DNA from: Bryobacteraceae bacterium
GTDB lineage: Bacteria; Acidobacteriota; Terriglobia; Bryobacterales; Bryobacteraceae
Length of the DNA: 7,580 nt
Direction: 5' to 3'
Assembly (NCBI GenBank): GCA_030044325.1
Contig: JASHWA010000350.1
Span: 1-7,580, forward strand
A program made the position numbers and the translations under genes. Below, piece after piece: positions 1 through 4,928 of the stretch (position 1 is the stretch's first letter; every line of letters starts with the position of its first letter). The notes under the pieces were generated by a model. The model worked only from the letters and a program-made list of their open reading frames with translations, was not told the origin of the DNA and did not search any database.

Positions 1-281
1 GCCGCTGGCGATCGGGCTCGCGCCCCGCGGTCACCGGGGTGCGGCTGACGGCGGCGCCGCTCGACTGGGTGTCGGAAACGCCGGATTCGATTTCGATCCA
101 GGCAGCCGACGCAGTAACAGTCGCCACGATCGCGCCAAAGTAAGCCCAGGACCATTCAAAGCCGCCTTCTTCGAGGCAGCGGAGTCGCGAAAAAAGACCC
201 GTTGCCGGAATTTTCCGCGATGGCAGATATGATGGGGTAAGTGGGGATAACGATCCGCTTGATGTTGGCACCAAGGAGTTA
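1..281. other. Upstream flank, no secure gene
   Basis: This stretch holds no gene I can support. A plus-strand frame is open from base 3 and ends in TAA at 141-143; its last residues read about DSISIQAADAVTVATIAPK with GC-rich third positions, so it could be the 3' end of a gene starting left of the window. A minus-strand frame across about 1-250 is also open and equally GC-rich at third positions (it reads GGFEWSWAYFGAIVATVTAS), so strand cannot be decided. From 144 to 281 the frame of the rhs gene is open, but its translation (DGVSGDNDPLDVG) does not look like Rhs repeats. The missing front of the Rhs protein is therefore not here in frame. Confidence 0.4.
3..143 (+). CDS. Possible 3' end of a gene, truncated by window edge
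   Basis: An open frame enters from the left edge and stops with TAA at 141-143. The 46 visible codons have GC-rich third positions and encode a chain ending VSETPDSISIQAADAVTVATIAPK, with alternating hydrophobic residues that could form beta strands. No family is recognised. The competing minus-strand reading over the same bases is just as codon-like, so this is a weak call. It is in the same frame number as the downstream rhs gene but separated from it by the stop codon and about 180 bases. Confidence 0.2.
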   Translation, partial: RWRSGSRPAVTGVRLTAAPLDWVSETPDSISIQAADAVTVATIAPK

Positions 282-326
282 GTGAGCTTTGCTCGGAGCG
301 ATTCTCACTGCAAAATAGGAAATGCC

Positions 327-2045
327 ATGGACGCCCCCGATTTCTCTGCCCTGAACAACAGCCTTCTGACCGAAAATACCGGCTTCAATGCCCGCCTTCA
401 GCCGCTGTCGATCGCGACCACCATGGGCGCCACCAACATGCTCTCGCTGACCTACAATTACTGCGCCGATTTTTCCGACATCAACTCCGGCGTCACCTGC
501 GCGAGCAATAATGGGAACGTGACGCGCCAGCAGATCGGGTTCGACGCCGTCAACGGCGCTCCCTCCTTCGCCGAAACGCAGGTGTATCAATACAACGACC
601 CCGCCAACCGGCTCACGCAGGCGAGCGGCGCGCCTACCCCCACCGCCGGGGCGAACTGGAGCGAGTCCAACGCCTTCGATGCGGTGGGAAATCGCTGGGT
701 GCCGAGCGCGACCGGAATCGTACTCGCTGCGGACACGCCGGTGACGTCGAGCTGGATCACATCGCAGAATCGCATCAACAGTTGGAATTACGACGCGATG
801 GGCAACCTGACCGGGAGCCTGCCCACGGGATCGCCGCCGGTGTTCGGCCGGACCTTCGTGTATGACGCGGAGAACCGGCAGGTGCAGGCGACCATCAACG
901 GGGCGCAATCGACCTACACCTACGACGGGGACGGCCGCCGGGTGATGAGCGTCACGCCGAACGCGACCACGACGTTCGTCTACGACGCCGATGGGCAGTT
1001 GGCGCAGGAATATTCGACGGCGGCATCGACGGTGAACGGGCCGGCATATCTGAGCGTCGATCACCTGGGCAGCACTCGGCTGGTGACGGACGTGAACGGA
1101 AATGTTCTGAAGCGGTACGATTACCTGCCGTTCGGAGAGGAGCTGACAGCGGGGATTGACGGGCGCACGACGTCAATGGAATACAACACGGGCTTGTCGG
1201 CGACTCTGCCGGATGTGGAGCCGATTAAGTTTACCTCCAAAGAAAGAGATGCTGAAACGGGATTGGACTTTTTCCTGGCCCGATATTATTCCGGGGCGCA
1301 AGGGCGCTTCACAAGCCCGGATGCGCCACTTGCAGATCAAGACCCACGAGACCCCCAAAGCTGGAATTTATACGGATACGTTCGGAATAATCCACTACGA
1401 TTCACGGACCCAACAGGCACGACTTGCGTGCATAGCACAGGTTCGGATGGTTCCGTGACGACAACGGATGACGGCGATGGAAAGGGCTGCGGCGAACTAC
1501 AGCAGCCAGTAGTTGTTCACGATACGGAGCCGCCCTCGCCGCTTCTCCTTGCGGTCGCTACAGGCGCACAGCGGGCGGGGCCAGCCGTAAACGCTGCGGC
1601 AGGCGCAACTGCGGTCGTCGCAGGCGGAATTGCGGCAGGAATAGCATACGGAGCCTACACTGGCGGGACTGCGCTGATCAGCCTTGGCGTCGCTTCTGGT
1701 CCGCTTGTTGGATTGTTGCCAGAGGAAAGGCAAATCGCAGAGGAATTGATCGCACAGGGCCACACCGTTACAGCGATTCCACGTGCTGCTGGCAAGACCG
1801 CAGACTTTCTGATAGACGGAATCGTGACAGAGTTCAAGTCGTTGAATAGCGCAGGCACAAATACGCTGAAGAATGCGATCCAAAAGGCTGCTCAGCAAAG
1901 CGGAGAAGACATCCTCATTGATGCCAGGAAGGTGCCTATTTCGGCTCAGGAAGCGCTTCAGCAGATTCAGCGTGCTCAGGGAAACATTCAAAATCTGCAA
2001 GGCAGGGTGACTGTGCTTACGAAAGATGGCCCGGTGAAGTTCTGA
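327..2045 (+). CDS. Short Rhs-family polymorphic toxin with C-terminal nuclease domain
   Basis: The protein is 572 residues. Residues about 1-345 carry YD-type repeats (YDAENRQ, YTYDGDGRR, FVYDADGQL), then VDHLGSTRLVTD near 244, and the Rhs-associated core through KERDAETGLDFFLARYYS, YGYVRNNPLRFTDPTG, with DPTG at 361-364. Known Rhs proteins form a barrel enclosing a toxin tip released after the core. Here the tip starts after DPTG, passes a Gly/Ala-rich hydrophobic stretch (about 405-463) and ends in a ~107-residue domain beginning EERQIAEELIAQGHTV. DFLIDGIVTEFK (D493, E502, K504) fits a PD-(D/E)XK nuclease active site, as in some CdiA C-terminal tRNases; the substrate is inferred only. There is no signal peptide and the barrel is far shorter than usual for Rhs (over 1,000 residues), so this is an orphan or 5'-truncated copy. 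ATG 327 has AGGA six bases upstream; GTG 282, with AAGGAG only three bases away, is the alternative and would add 15 residues. Confidence 0.88.
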   Translation: MDAPDFSALNNSLLTENTGFNARLQPLSIATTMGATNMLSLTYNYCADFSDINSGVTCASNNGNVTRQQIGFDAVNGAPSFAETQVYQYNDPANRLTQASGAPTPTAGANWSESNAFDAVGNRWVPSATGIVLAADTPVTSSWITSQNRINSWNYDAMGNLTGSLPTGSPPVFGRTFVYDAENRQVQATINGAQSTYTYDGDGRRVMSVTPNATTTFVYDADGQLAQEYSTAASTVNGPAYLSVDHLGSTRLVTDVNGNVLKRYDYLPFGEELTAGIDGRTTSMEYNTGLSATLPDVEPIKFTSKERDAETGLDFFLARYYSGAQGRFTSPDAPLADQDPRDPQSWNLYGYVRNNPLRFTDPTGTTCVHSTGSDGSVTTTDDGDGKGCGELQQPVVVHDTEPPSPLLLAVATGAQRAGPAVNAAAGATAVVAGGIAAGIAYGAYTGGTALISLGVASGPLVGLLPEERQIAEELIAQGHTVTAIPRAAGKTADFLIDGIVTEFKSLNSAGTNTLKNAIQKAAQQSGEDILIDARKVPISAQEALQQIQRAQGNIQNLQGRVTVLTKDGPVKF

Positions 2046-2052
2046 GACTGCG

Positions 2053-2481
2053 ATGGGACTAGACGCTGTTGTATACAAGAACCGTGCGAAGTTGCCGCTC
2101 GATCCCGAACAAGCGGGCCTACGGCTGGATGAAAAAACTGGTGAGTGGTACTCAACGAACGATGAACTGCCAGACGAAATTAAAGCCGAAGGACTCGAAG
2201 CACTTCATAAGCACCTTGGAAATGTAAGCCAGGTCGCTGCACTTGCGGCTGAAGCCGGAAGATTTATCTCTCCGAACTCCGTGCTGCTCTGTGATGTTCT
2301 CTACAGCGGAAGCCACAGCGGAGATGTCGTTCCGGCAGACAAGATCGACGCTTTAGAACACGAAGTCGCTACGCTAAGAGAGGCGTCTACGTTGTCGCCG
2401 GAACTAACCATCCTTCTAGATGACCTGGGCGAACTGATCAAAGTGGCGAAGGAAAATTACAACCCAGTCGCCTTCGTCTGA
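2053..2481 (+). CDS. Probable immunity protein to the Rhs nuclease tip
   Basis: The protein has 142 residues, is acidic, and is predicted cytosolic with no signal peptide or membrane segment. It opens MGLDAVVYKNRAKLPLD, has a central LCDVLYSGSHSGD segment and a helical C-terminal part (ELTILLDDLGELIKVAKENYNP). I do not recognise a named family with certainty. The role is inferred from context: it starts 7 bases after the toxin stop codon, is co-directional, shares the toxin tip's lower GC content, and has the size typical of immunity proteins, which bind and block the cognate toxin domain. There is no strong ribosome binding site (GAGACTGCG precedes ATG), so translation is probably coupled to the end of rhs. 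It ends 25 bases before the convergent gene's stop codon. Confidence 0.72.
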   Translation: MGLDAVVYKNRAKLPLDPEQAGLRLDEKTGEWYSTNDELPDEIKAEGLEALHKHLGNVSQVAALAAEAGRFISPNSVLLCDVLYSGSHSGDVVPADKIDALEHEVATLREASTLSPELTILLDDLGELIKVAKENYNPVAFV

Positions 2482-2506
2482 AAAGCTCGTAAGTCGGCGG
2501 TGCTCT

Positions 2507-2785
2507 TCAAGCGGCGGCGCTCCGGCGCTGCGCTTCGAGCTTCACAGCGTAGAAAGCAGCTTGGAGGAGATGGATCTGCCGGTGGTTGGCGGCGATGACG
2601 AGGTTGCCGTTGGACCAAGTGGAATTTTCGTGAGCGCCGACGAGGAGCGCCAGCGCAAACTGTTCGAGCACGTTGTCGTAGAAAATCTGGAGGTCGTCGT
2701 CAGAAAGAGAGCCGAGGACGGCGCTCGGTTGATCGATGTCTTCGACGAGAAGTTCGTCGGCGAGTTTGGTGAGAAGAGCATTCAT
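2507..2785 (-). CDS. Small protein of unknown function
   Basis: The 92-residue protein begins MNALLTKLADELLVEDID and contains SDDDLQIFYDNVLEQFALALLVGAHEN and NGNLVIAANHRQIHLLQAAFYAVKLEAQRR. It looks mostly alpha-helical and soluble; the hydrophobic stretch FALALLVG is too short and interrupted for a clear membrane segment. The start at 2785 is supported by AAGGA six bases upstream; the frame continues upstream to an ATG at 2833 with no ribosome binding site. I do not recognise a family. It is convergent with the immunity gene (25 bases between stop codons) and its upstream region is the repeat-rich gene-poor block. Codon use is GC-rich at third positions, and the opposite-strand open frame over it reads as a charged low-complexity peptide, which supports the minus strand. 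Confidence 0.62.
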   Translation of the reverse strand: MNALLTKLADELLVEDIDQPSAVLGSLSDDDLQIFYDNVLEQFALALLVGAHENSTWSNGNLVIAANHRQIHLLQAAFYAVKLEAQRRSAAA

Positions 2786-2830
2786 GTTGGTTCCTTCAGG
2801 TGAGTGAAGATATTTAACATTCCAGGTACG

Positions 2831-2843
2831 CAAAACAGTTTTG
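2831..2843. repeat. 13-bp palindrome CAAAAC-A-GTTTTG
   Basis: Perfect 6-bp arms around one central A, directly abutting a GTACGCA motif (2826-2832). It lies about 45 bases upstream of the start of the minus-strand small gene, where an operator would be expected. Binding partner is unknown. Confidence 0.4.
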
Positions 2844-2855
2844 GTTGAAGAAGAA

Positions 2856-2886
2856 GTCGCTCGCTCTGCTCACGACCCTCCGGGAT
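2856..2886. repeat. Dispersed 31-base repeat, copy A
   Basis: This copy starts GTCGCTCGCT and ends CACGACCCTCCGGGAT. It matches copy B (2999-3029) at 25 of 31 positions in the same orientation with 112 bases between them. The shared block CACGACCC-T-x-CGGGAT contains a small CCC/GGG hairpin. This resembles short interspersed repeats scattered through intergenic DNA of some genomes, but I cannot count genomic copies. Confidence 0.5.
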
Positions 2887-2998
2887 GAAGTGAAGAAATC
2901 ACATCCACAGGAACCATGCGAAGCATGAACGGTGCGAAGCAACGTCCGAATCCAACACTTTTTCATTGGTTTTGAAGTTTCTTCCTGGAACCAGATGC

Positions 2999-3029
2999 GT
3001 CGTTCACTTCGTTCACGACCCTTCGGGAT
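2999..3029. repeat. Dispersed 31-base repeat, copy B
   Basis: Second copy of the element at 2856-2886, starting GTCGTTCACT and ending CACGACCCTTCGGGAT. Within it GTTCAC is repeated directly (GTTCAC TTC GTTCAC). Six mismatches separate the copies, mostly transitions, which suggests old duplication or independent members of a family. Confidence 0.5.
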
Positions 3030-3054
3030 ACTGATCATCATGCGGTTGGTTCAG

Positions 3055-3102
3055 AGCATCGATGCAGGAACACGAGTCCTCAAGAGACTCGGCATCGATG
3101 CT
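3055..3102. repeat. Nested inverted repeat with two GCATCGATGC palindromes
   Basis: The outer arms AGCATCGATGC (3055-3065) and GCATCGATGCT (3092-3102) pair over 11 bp. Inside, CGAGTC (3073-3078) pairs with GACTCG (3086-3091) around the 7-base loop CTCAAGA. A 7-base bulge (AGGAACA, 3066-3072) sits only on the left side because the right inner and outer arms are directly adjacent. Each outer arm also contains the self-complementary 10-mer GCATCGATGC. There is no T-run after either side, so it does not look like an intrinsic terminator. Confidence 0.65.
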
Positions 3103-3173
3103 TGAAGGTCATGCGTACTGGCACTTCACATCGAACGTGATCGTCTGAGTCGTCACGGCTCTCGGCTACTTAA

Positions 3174-3297
3174 CGCTGGTGAACTCAGCCAGCGGCAAAC
3201 TTGGGCATCCCGATTTAGCAGCGCCCCGGCTCTTCGTCTGCGTCCCACGGTAGAGCCGTCCTTGATCCACGCCGCCGTCAATTACTCCCGACCGTGG
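3174..3297. repeat. Cluster of three small inverted repeats
   Basis: CGCTGG (3174-3179) pairs with CCAGCG (3189-3194). CGGCTCT (3227-3233) pairs with AGAGCCG (3252-3258); an earlier ACGGCTCT at 3155-3162 could compete for the same partner. CCACGGT (3245-3251) pairs with ACCGTGG (3291-3297), overlapping the previous stem. The overlapping and competing stems suggest either a folded RNA with alternative pairings or several protein-binding sites. Some pairs of this length are expected by chance. Confidence 0.35.
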
Positions 3298-3413
3298 AGG
3301 ACGTTGAGCCAGATGCGATCCGGCCAACACTGGTATGTATACCCGGCATTTTGGGCGGCGGCGGCGAAGATGGCCTCCGACCACAACAGGTTGTAGATAT
3401 CGGCGATATACAC
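3282..3413 (-). pseudogene. Coding-like 43-codon frame, possible gene remnant
   Basis: From a GTG at 3413 the minus strand encodes VYIADIYNLLWSEAIFAAAA followed by QNAGYTYQCWPDRIWLNVLH and GRE, then TAA. Roughly three quarters of third positions are G or C and the residue pattern (aromatic and helix-forming, Trp/Tyr rich) looks like a real folded protein segment, unlike the other frames here. No ribosome binding site precedes the GTG and an in-frame TGA lies five codons upstream. A one-base frameshift near 3414 would join it to a frame reading KFFHFPDRKML, so it may be the surviving 3' end of a decayed gene. The family is not recognised. A plus-strand frame across the same bases (WYVYPAFWAAAAKMASDHNRL) also looks protein-like, so the strand is not certain. 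Confidence 0.33.
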
Positions 3414-3416
3414 AAC
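3390..3416. repeat. 27-bp imperfect palindrome
   Basis: Arms of 13 bases, GTTGTAGATATCG and CGATATACACAAC, flank a central G and pair at 11 of 13 positions. An extra ACAAC at 3383-3387 could pair alternatively with GTTGT. It lies about 190 bases upstream of the 86-residue gene and could be an operator, but it also falls at the start of the 43-codon minus-strand frame. Confidence 0.45.
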
Positions 3417-3557
3417 ATTTTGCGGTCAGGAAAGTGAAAAAACTTTGTGGCCGGGGATAGACCGGATCGGCGGCAGGCGGCGGAAGAGCGGCGAAATCGT
3501 GATATAGATGTATCAATCGGGAGGGAGCGCCGGATGCGAAATGCCAGTGCGCCGGGG

Positions 3558-3574
3558 AGTGGCGAGAAGCCACT
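3558..3574 (+). promoter_or_regulatory. Leader hairpin before the 86-residue gene
   Basis: AGTGGC (3558-3563), loop GAGAA, GCCACT (3569-3574) form a perfect 6-bp stem 25 bases before the ATG at 3600, just upstream of the AGAGGA ribosome binding site. It could stabilise the mRNA or affect initiation. It has no T-run and is not a terminator. Confidence 0.4.
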
Positions 3575-3599
3575 AAATATCGCAAGAGGAACCCCAACC

Positions 3600-3860
3600 A
3601 TGATCCCGATCAAACTCACCGAGAACTACTACATAAACCCGGAGGCGGTGTGCCGCTTGCACTGCCATCCAAAGACCGACGACAGGCGTGCCGCCATGAC
3701 CATCGTCTTCACCGACGAAGACCAACTTCCGCTCTACCTGGACGGCGAGGAAGCGGAAGAGGCGATTGTGAACTGGCGGAACTTTCACCAGCAGCACAAC
3801 AGCCAGAACAAAGCGGTGCCCGAAGCAGCGCAATACCGGAAGAGCCAAGAGGCGGCGTGA
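3600..3860 (+). CDS. Conserved-looking small protein, unknown function
   Basis: The 86-residue protein begins MIPIKLTENYYINPEAVCRL and continues with TIVFTDEDQLPLYLDGEEAEEAIVNW, then a Gln/Asn-rich polar tail. The layout, a short beta-rich module of about 60 residues with an acidic LDGEEA helix start, reads like a compact single-domain protein. I cannot attach a family or function. The ATG at 3600 follows AGAGGA with nine bases between; the open frame extends back to 3447, but that extension is Arg-rich and has no protein character. The gene is followed by a strong terminator that includes its own stop codon. It faces the 73-residue gene with only 4 bases between the stop codons. Confidence 0.68.
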   Translation: MIPIKLTENYYINPEAVCRLHCHPKTDDRRAAMTIVFTDEDQLPLYLDGEEAEEAIVNWRNFHQQHNSQNKAVPEAAQYRKSQEAA

Positions 3861-3895
3861 GTGTTCATTCGCTCACTGCCGCCTTTTTGTTTTTT
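3851..3895 (+). terminator. Rho-independent terminator shared with a convergent gene
   Basis: GGCGGCGTGAG (3851-3861) pairs with CTCACTGCCGCC (3872-3883) to give an 11-bp stem with one bulged base, a 10-base loop, then TTTTTG and TTTTTT. The plus-strand gene's TGA lies within the left arm. On the other strand the T-run is A-rich coding sequence giving the KNKKAA near the C-terminus of the convergent 73-residue protein. Confidence 0.88.
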
Positions 3896-4086
3896 GAAAC
3901 CGCACCGATGACGGAGGCCACATAGTCGGCGGTCTCGGCATGAACGTGGCGCACCGCATCCGCCAGGGCGCTCACTTTACCCTGGTCAACGCCATCGAGA
4001 TCCTGCAAGCCCTCCAGGACGATCAGGCCGTGGCGGATCGACTTGCTAAACTCGGCCAGGATCTCGACGGCATCGAAGATGGTCAT
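3865..4086 (-). CDS. Small helical protein coupled to the serine recombinase
   Basis: The 73-residue protein starts MTIFDAVEILAEFSKSIRHG and continues as amphipathic helices (IVLEGLQDLDGVDQGKVSALADAVRHVHAETADYVASVIGAV), ending in KNKKAAVSE. The start at 4086 is chosen because its ATGA overlaps the recombinase stop codon, the classic arrangement for translational coupling; the frame extends upstream inside the recombinase gene but that part is antisense-free coding of another protein. No DNA-binding motif is clear and no family is recognised. By position it is a partner of the recombinase: an accessory or directionality factor is possible, but so is an unrelated passenger. Its 3' end overlaps the hairpin of the convergent gene's terminator. 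Confidence 0.6.
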   Translation of the reverse strand: MTIFDAVEILAEFSKSIRHGLIVLEGLQDLDGVDQGKVSALADAVRHVHAETADYVASVIGAVSKNKKAAVSE

Positions 4087-4814
4087 GGGTGTTCTCCGAT
4101 GGCCTGATAGACCGAATTTTCCAGGATGTTCTTCACGGTGCGGCCATACCACCGGCCACCGTTTTTTCCGGGGATGTGATCGGTGTTGAAGGCGTCGGCG
4201 ATCATGGCGAAGCTCCAGCCGTCGTCCCGGCGCTCTCGCATCAGATGGATCATCGCCATCTCAGCGGCGGCGACCACGAGGCGATCCCCGGCACGCTCGA
4301 AGCCGAAGGGCGTGTGGTTGTAGACCTTGCCTTGATGCTTTTTGTGCGCCAGGACGGATGCGGTGCGCTCGGCGACGAGATTCCTTTCGAGTTCGGCGCA
4401 CCCGGCCATCAGCGTGAGAAACATCCGGCCCATCGCCGACGCCGTGTTCAGGCTGGTGCCGCCCAGGTCCACCAGATGGAGCGTGATCCCGGCCTTGTCC
4501 CAGGCTTTGGTTTGGCGCAGAGCGTCTTCTGCGTCTCTGAACAATCTGTCGAGCTTGAGGCAGACGATGTGGCTCCCGGTCCCTTGCCCCAGGAGCTTCG
4601 ATCCGGCTGGACGCTTGCCGAGGGGAATCGAGGCCGACACGCCTTCCTCACGAATCAACTCGGCCACTTCCAACCCGGCCATGCGGCAATACGCACGCAG
4701 GCGCTCTTCCTGGGCATCGAGAGAGAAGCCAAACTTCGACTGCTCGACGGTGGAAACCCTGACGTAGCACAGCGCCCGGTTGGGGCCGTTTCCTGGTTGC
4801 GTCCGTTTCACCAT
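4083..4814 (-). CDS. Serine site-specific recombinase (resolvase/invertase family)
   Basis: The 243-residue enzyme cuts and rejoins DNA at paired sites through a phosphoserine intermediate. The resolvase catalytic domain spans about residues 13-155: YVRVS gives the nucleophile S21, and KLDRLFRD supplies D89, R90 and R93. The long helix MFLTLMAGCAELERNLVAERT follows. Residues 160-243 (HTPFGFERAGDRLVV, WSFAMIADAFN, GRWYGRTVKNILENSVY) match the start of the Recombinase domain of large serine recombinases and bind DNA. The chain then stops: it lacks the zinc ribbon and coiled coil of large enzymes (usually 450 or more residues), yet is longer than simple resolvases (about 180-200). The natural start is ATG 4814; a promoter candidate places the transcript start only a few bases upstream. 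The gene overlaps the 73-residue gene by ATGA and diverges from the RHH gene. Confidence 0.92.
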   Translation of the reverse strand: MVKRTQPGNGPNRALCYVRVSTVEQSKFGFSLDAQEERLRAYCRMAGLEVAELIREEGVSASIPLGKRPAGSKLLGQGTGSHIVCLKLDRLFRDAEDALRQTKAWDKAGITLHLVDLGGTSLNTASAMGRMFLTLMAGCAELERNLVAERTASVLAHKKHQGKVYNHTPFGFERAGDRLVVAAAEMAMIHLMRERRDDGWSFAMIADAFNTDHIPGKNGGRWYGRTVKNILENSVYQAIGEHP

Positions 4815-4830
4815 TCTGCGTACTCAGAAT
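4813..4830. promoter_or_regulatory. 18-bp near-palindrome over recombinase start and -10
   Basis: ATTCTGCGTACTCAGAAT pairs at 16 of 18 positions (arms ATTCTG and CAGAAT, central GTAC). It spans from the first bases of the recombinase start codon to its -10 box, so a dimer bound here would block transcription and translation. Candidate ligands are the divergent RHH protein or the recombinase itself. Confidence 0.6.
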
Positions 4831-4898
4831 ACGGAGAAATCCCGGCCAAGTCAATGGAACTCGTGTACGCAGGAACGTGGCTACACATCAAGTACGCA
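4817..4898. repeat. Three GTACGCA motifs between recombinase and RHH gene
   Basis: TGCGTAC at 4817-4823 (inverted) and GTACGCA at 4865-4871 and 4892-4898. CAGGAA (4870-4875) and TTCCTG (4909-4914) form an additional inverted pair in the same interval. This arrangement resembles subsites of a resolvase recombination site or operators of the divergent RHH repressor. Confidence 0.45.
4826..4854 (-). promoter_or_regulatory. Sigma-70-type promoter for the recombinase
   Basis: Read on the minus strand, TTGACT (4854-4849) is followed by 17 bases and TATTCT (4831-4826). This is 5 of 6 and 4 of 6 matches to the consensus boxes with ideal spacing. Transcription would begin near 4819, only about five bases before the ATG at 4814, implying a nearly leaderless mRNA; consistently, no ribosome binding site is visible before that ATG. 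Confidence 0.55.
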
Positions 4899-4928
4899 AA
4901 AAGGCGGATTCCTGGTAACCTTGAAACG

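Larger units (their letters stand above)
2786..3599. other. Gene-poor, inverted-repeat-rich block
   Basis: About 800 bases without a convincing full gene. Open frames exist on the minus strand at 3166-3597 and 3278-3619, but their translations are rich in Arg, Pro and Ser and lack any protein-like pattern. What is visible is the repeat pair at 2856/2999, a nested hairpin at 3055-3102, smaller inverted repeats at 3174-3194, 3227-3258 and 3245-3297, a 27-bp imperfect palindrome at 3390-3416, a coding-like 43-codon minus-strand frame at 3282-3413 and a leader hairpin at 3558-3574. The block may hold an attachment site, a replication or transfer origin, or a structured RNA; the sequence alone does not decide. 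Confidence 0.5.

Noticed and set aside
279..1064. Long minus-strand open frame antisense to rhs
   Set aside because: Its translation is Arg/Val/Gly-rich with no protein-like pattern, as expected opposite a GC-rich gene with clear Rhs motifs.
1497..2078. Minus-strand frame opposite the Rhs tip
   Set aside because: It is Cys/Arg/Ser-rich without domains, and the plus strand carries the nuclease motif and continuous Rhs frame.
2561..2803. Plus-strand frame MEEMDLPVVGGDDEVAVG...
   Set aside because: It is the complement of the minus-strand small gene, which has the better start signal (AAGGA before 2785); the plus frame reads as Val/Glu/Asp low complexity.
2814..3041. Minus-strand 75-codon frame across the repeats
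   Set aside because: It runs through both copies of the 31-base repeat and lacks a ribosome binding site or codon bias.
3055..3102. Nested hairpin as a transcription terminator
   Set aside because: No T-run follows the stem on either strand and no gene ends close to it.
3055..3300. tRNA or CRISPR array in the gene-poor block
   Set aside because: No cloverleaf with acceptor, anticodon and T-loop sequence could be built, and no regularly spaced repeats are present.
3166..3619. Two overlapping minus-strand frames in the structured block
   Set aside because: Translations are Arg/Pro/Ser-rich and unlike folded proteins; only the short frame 3282-3413 in a third register looks coding.
4089..4928. 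Plus-strand open frame fused ahead of the RHH gene, antisense to the recombinase
   Set aside because: The minus strand encodes unmistakable serine recombinase motifs; only the part from ATG 4929 has protein character on the plus strand.
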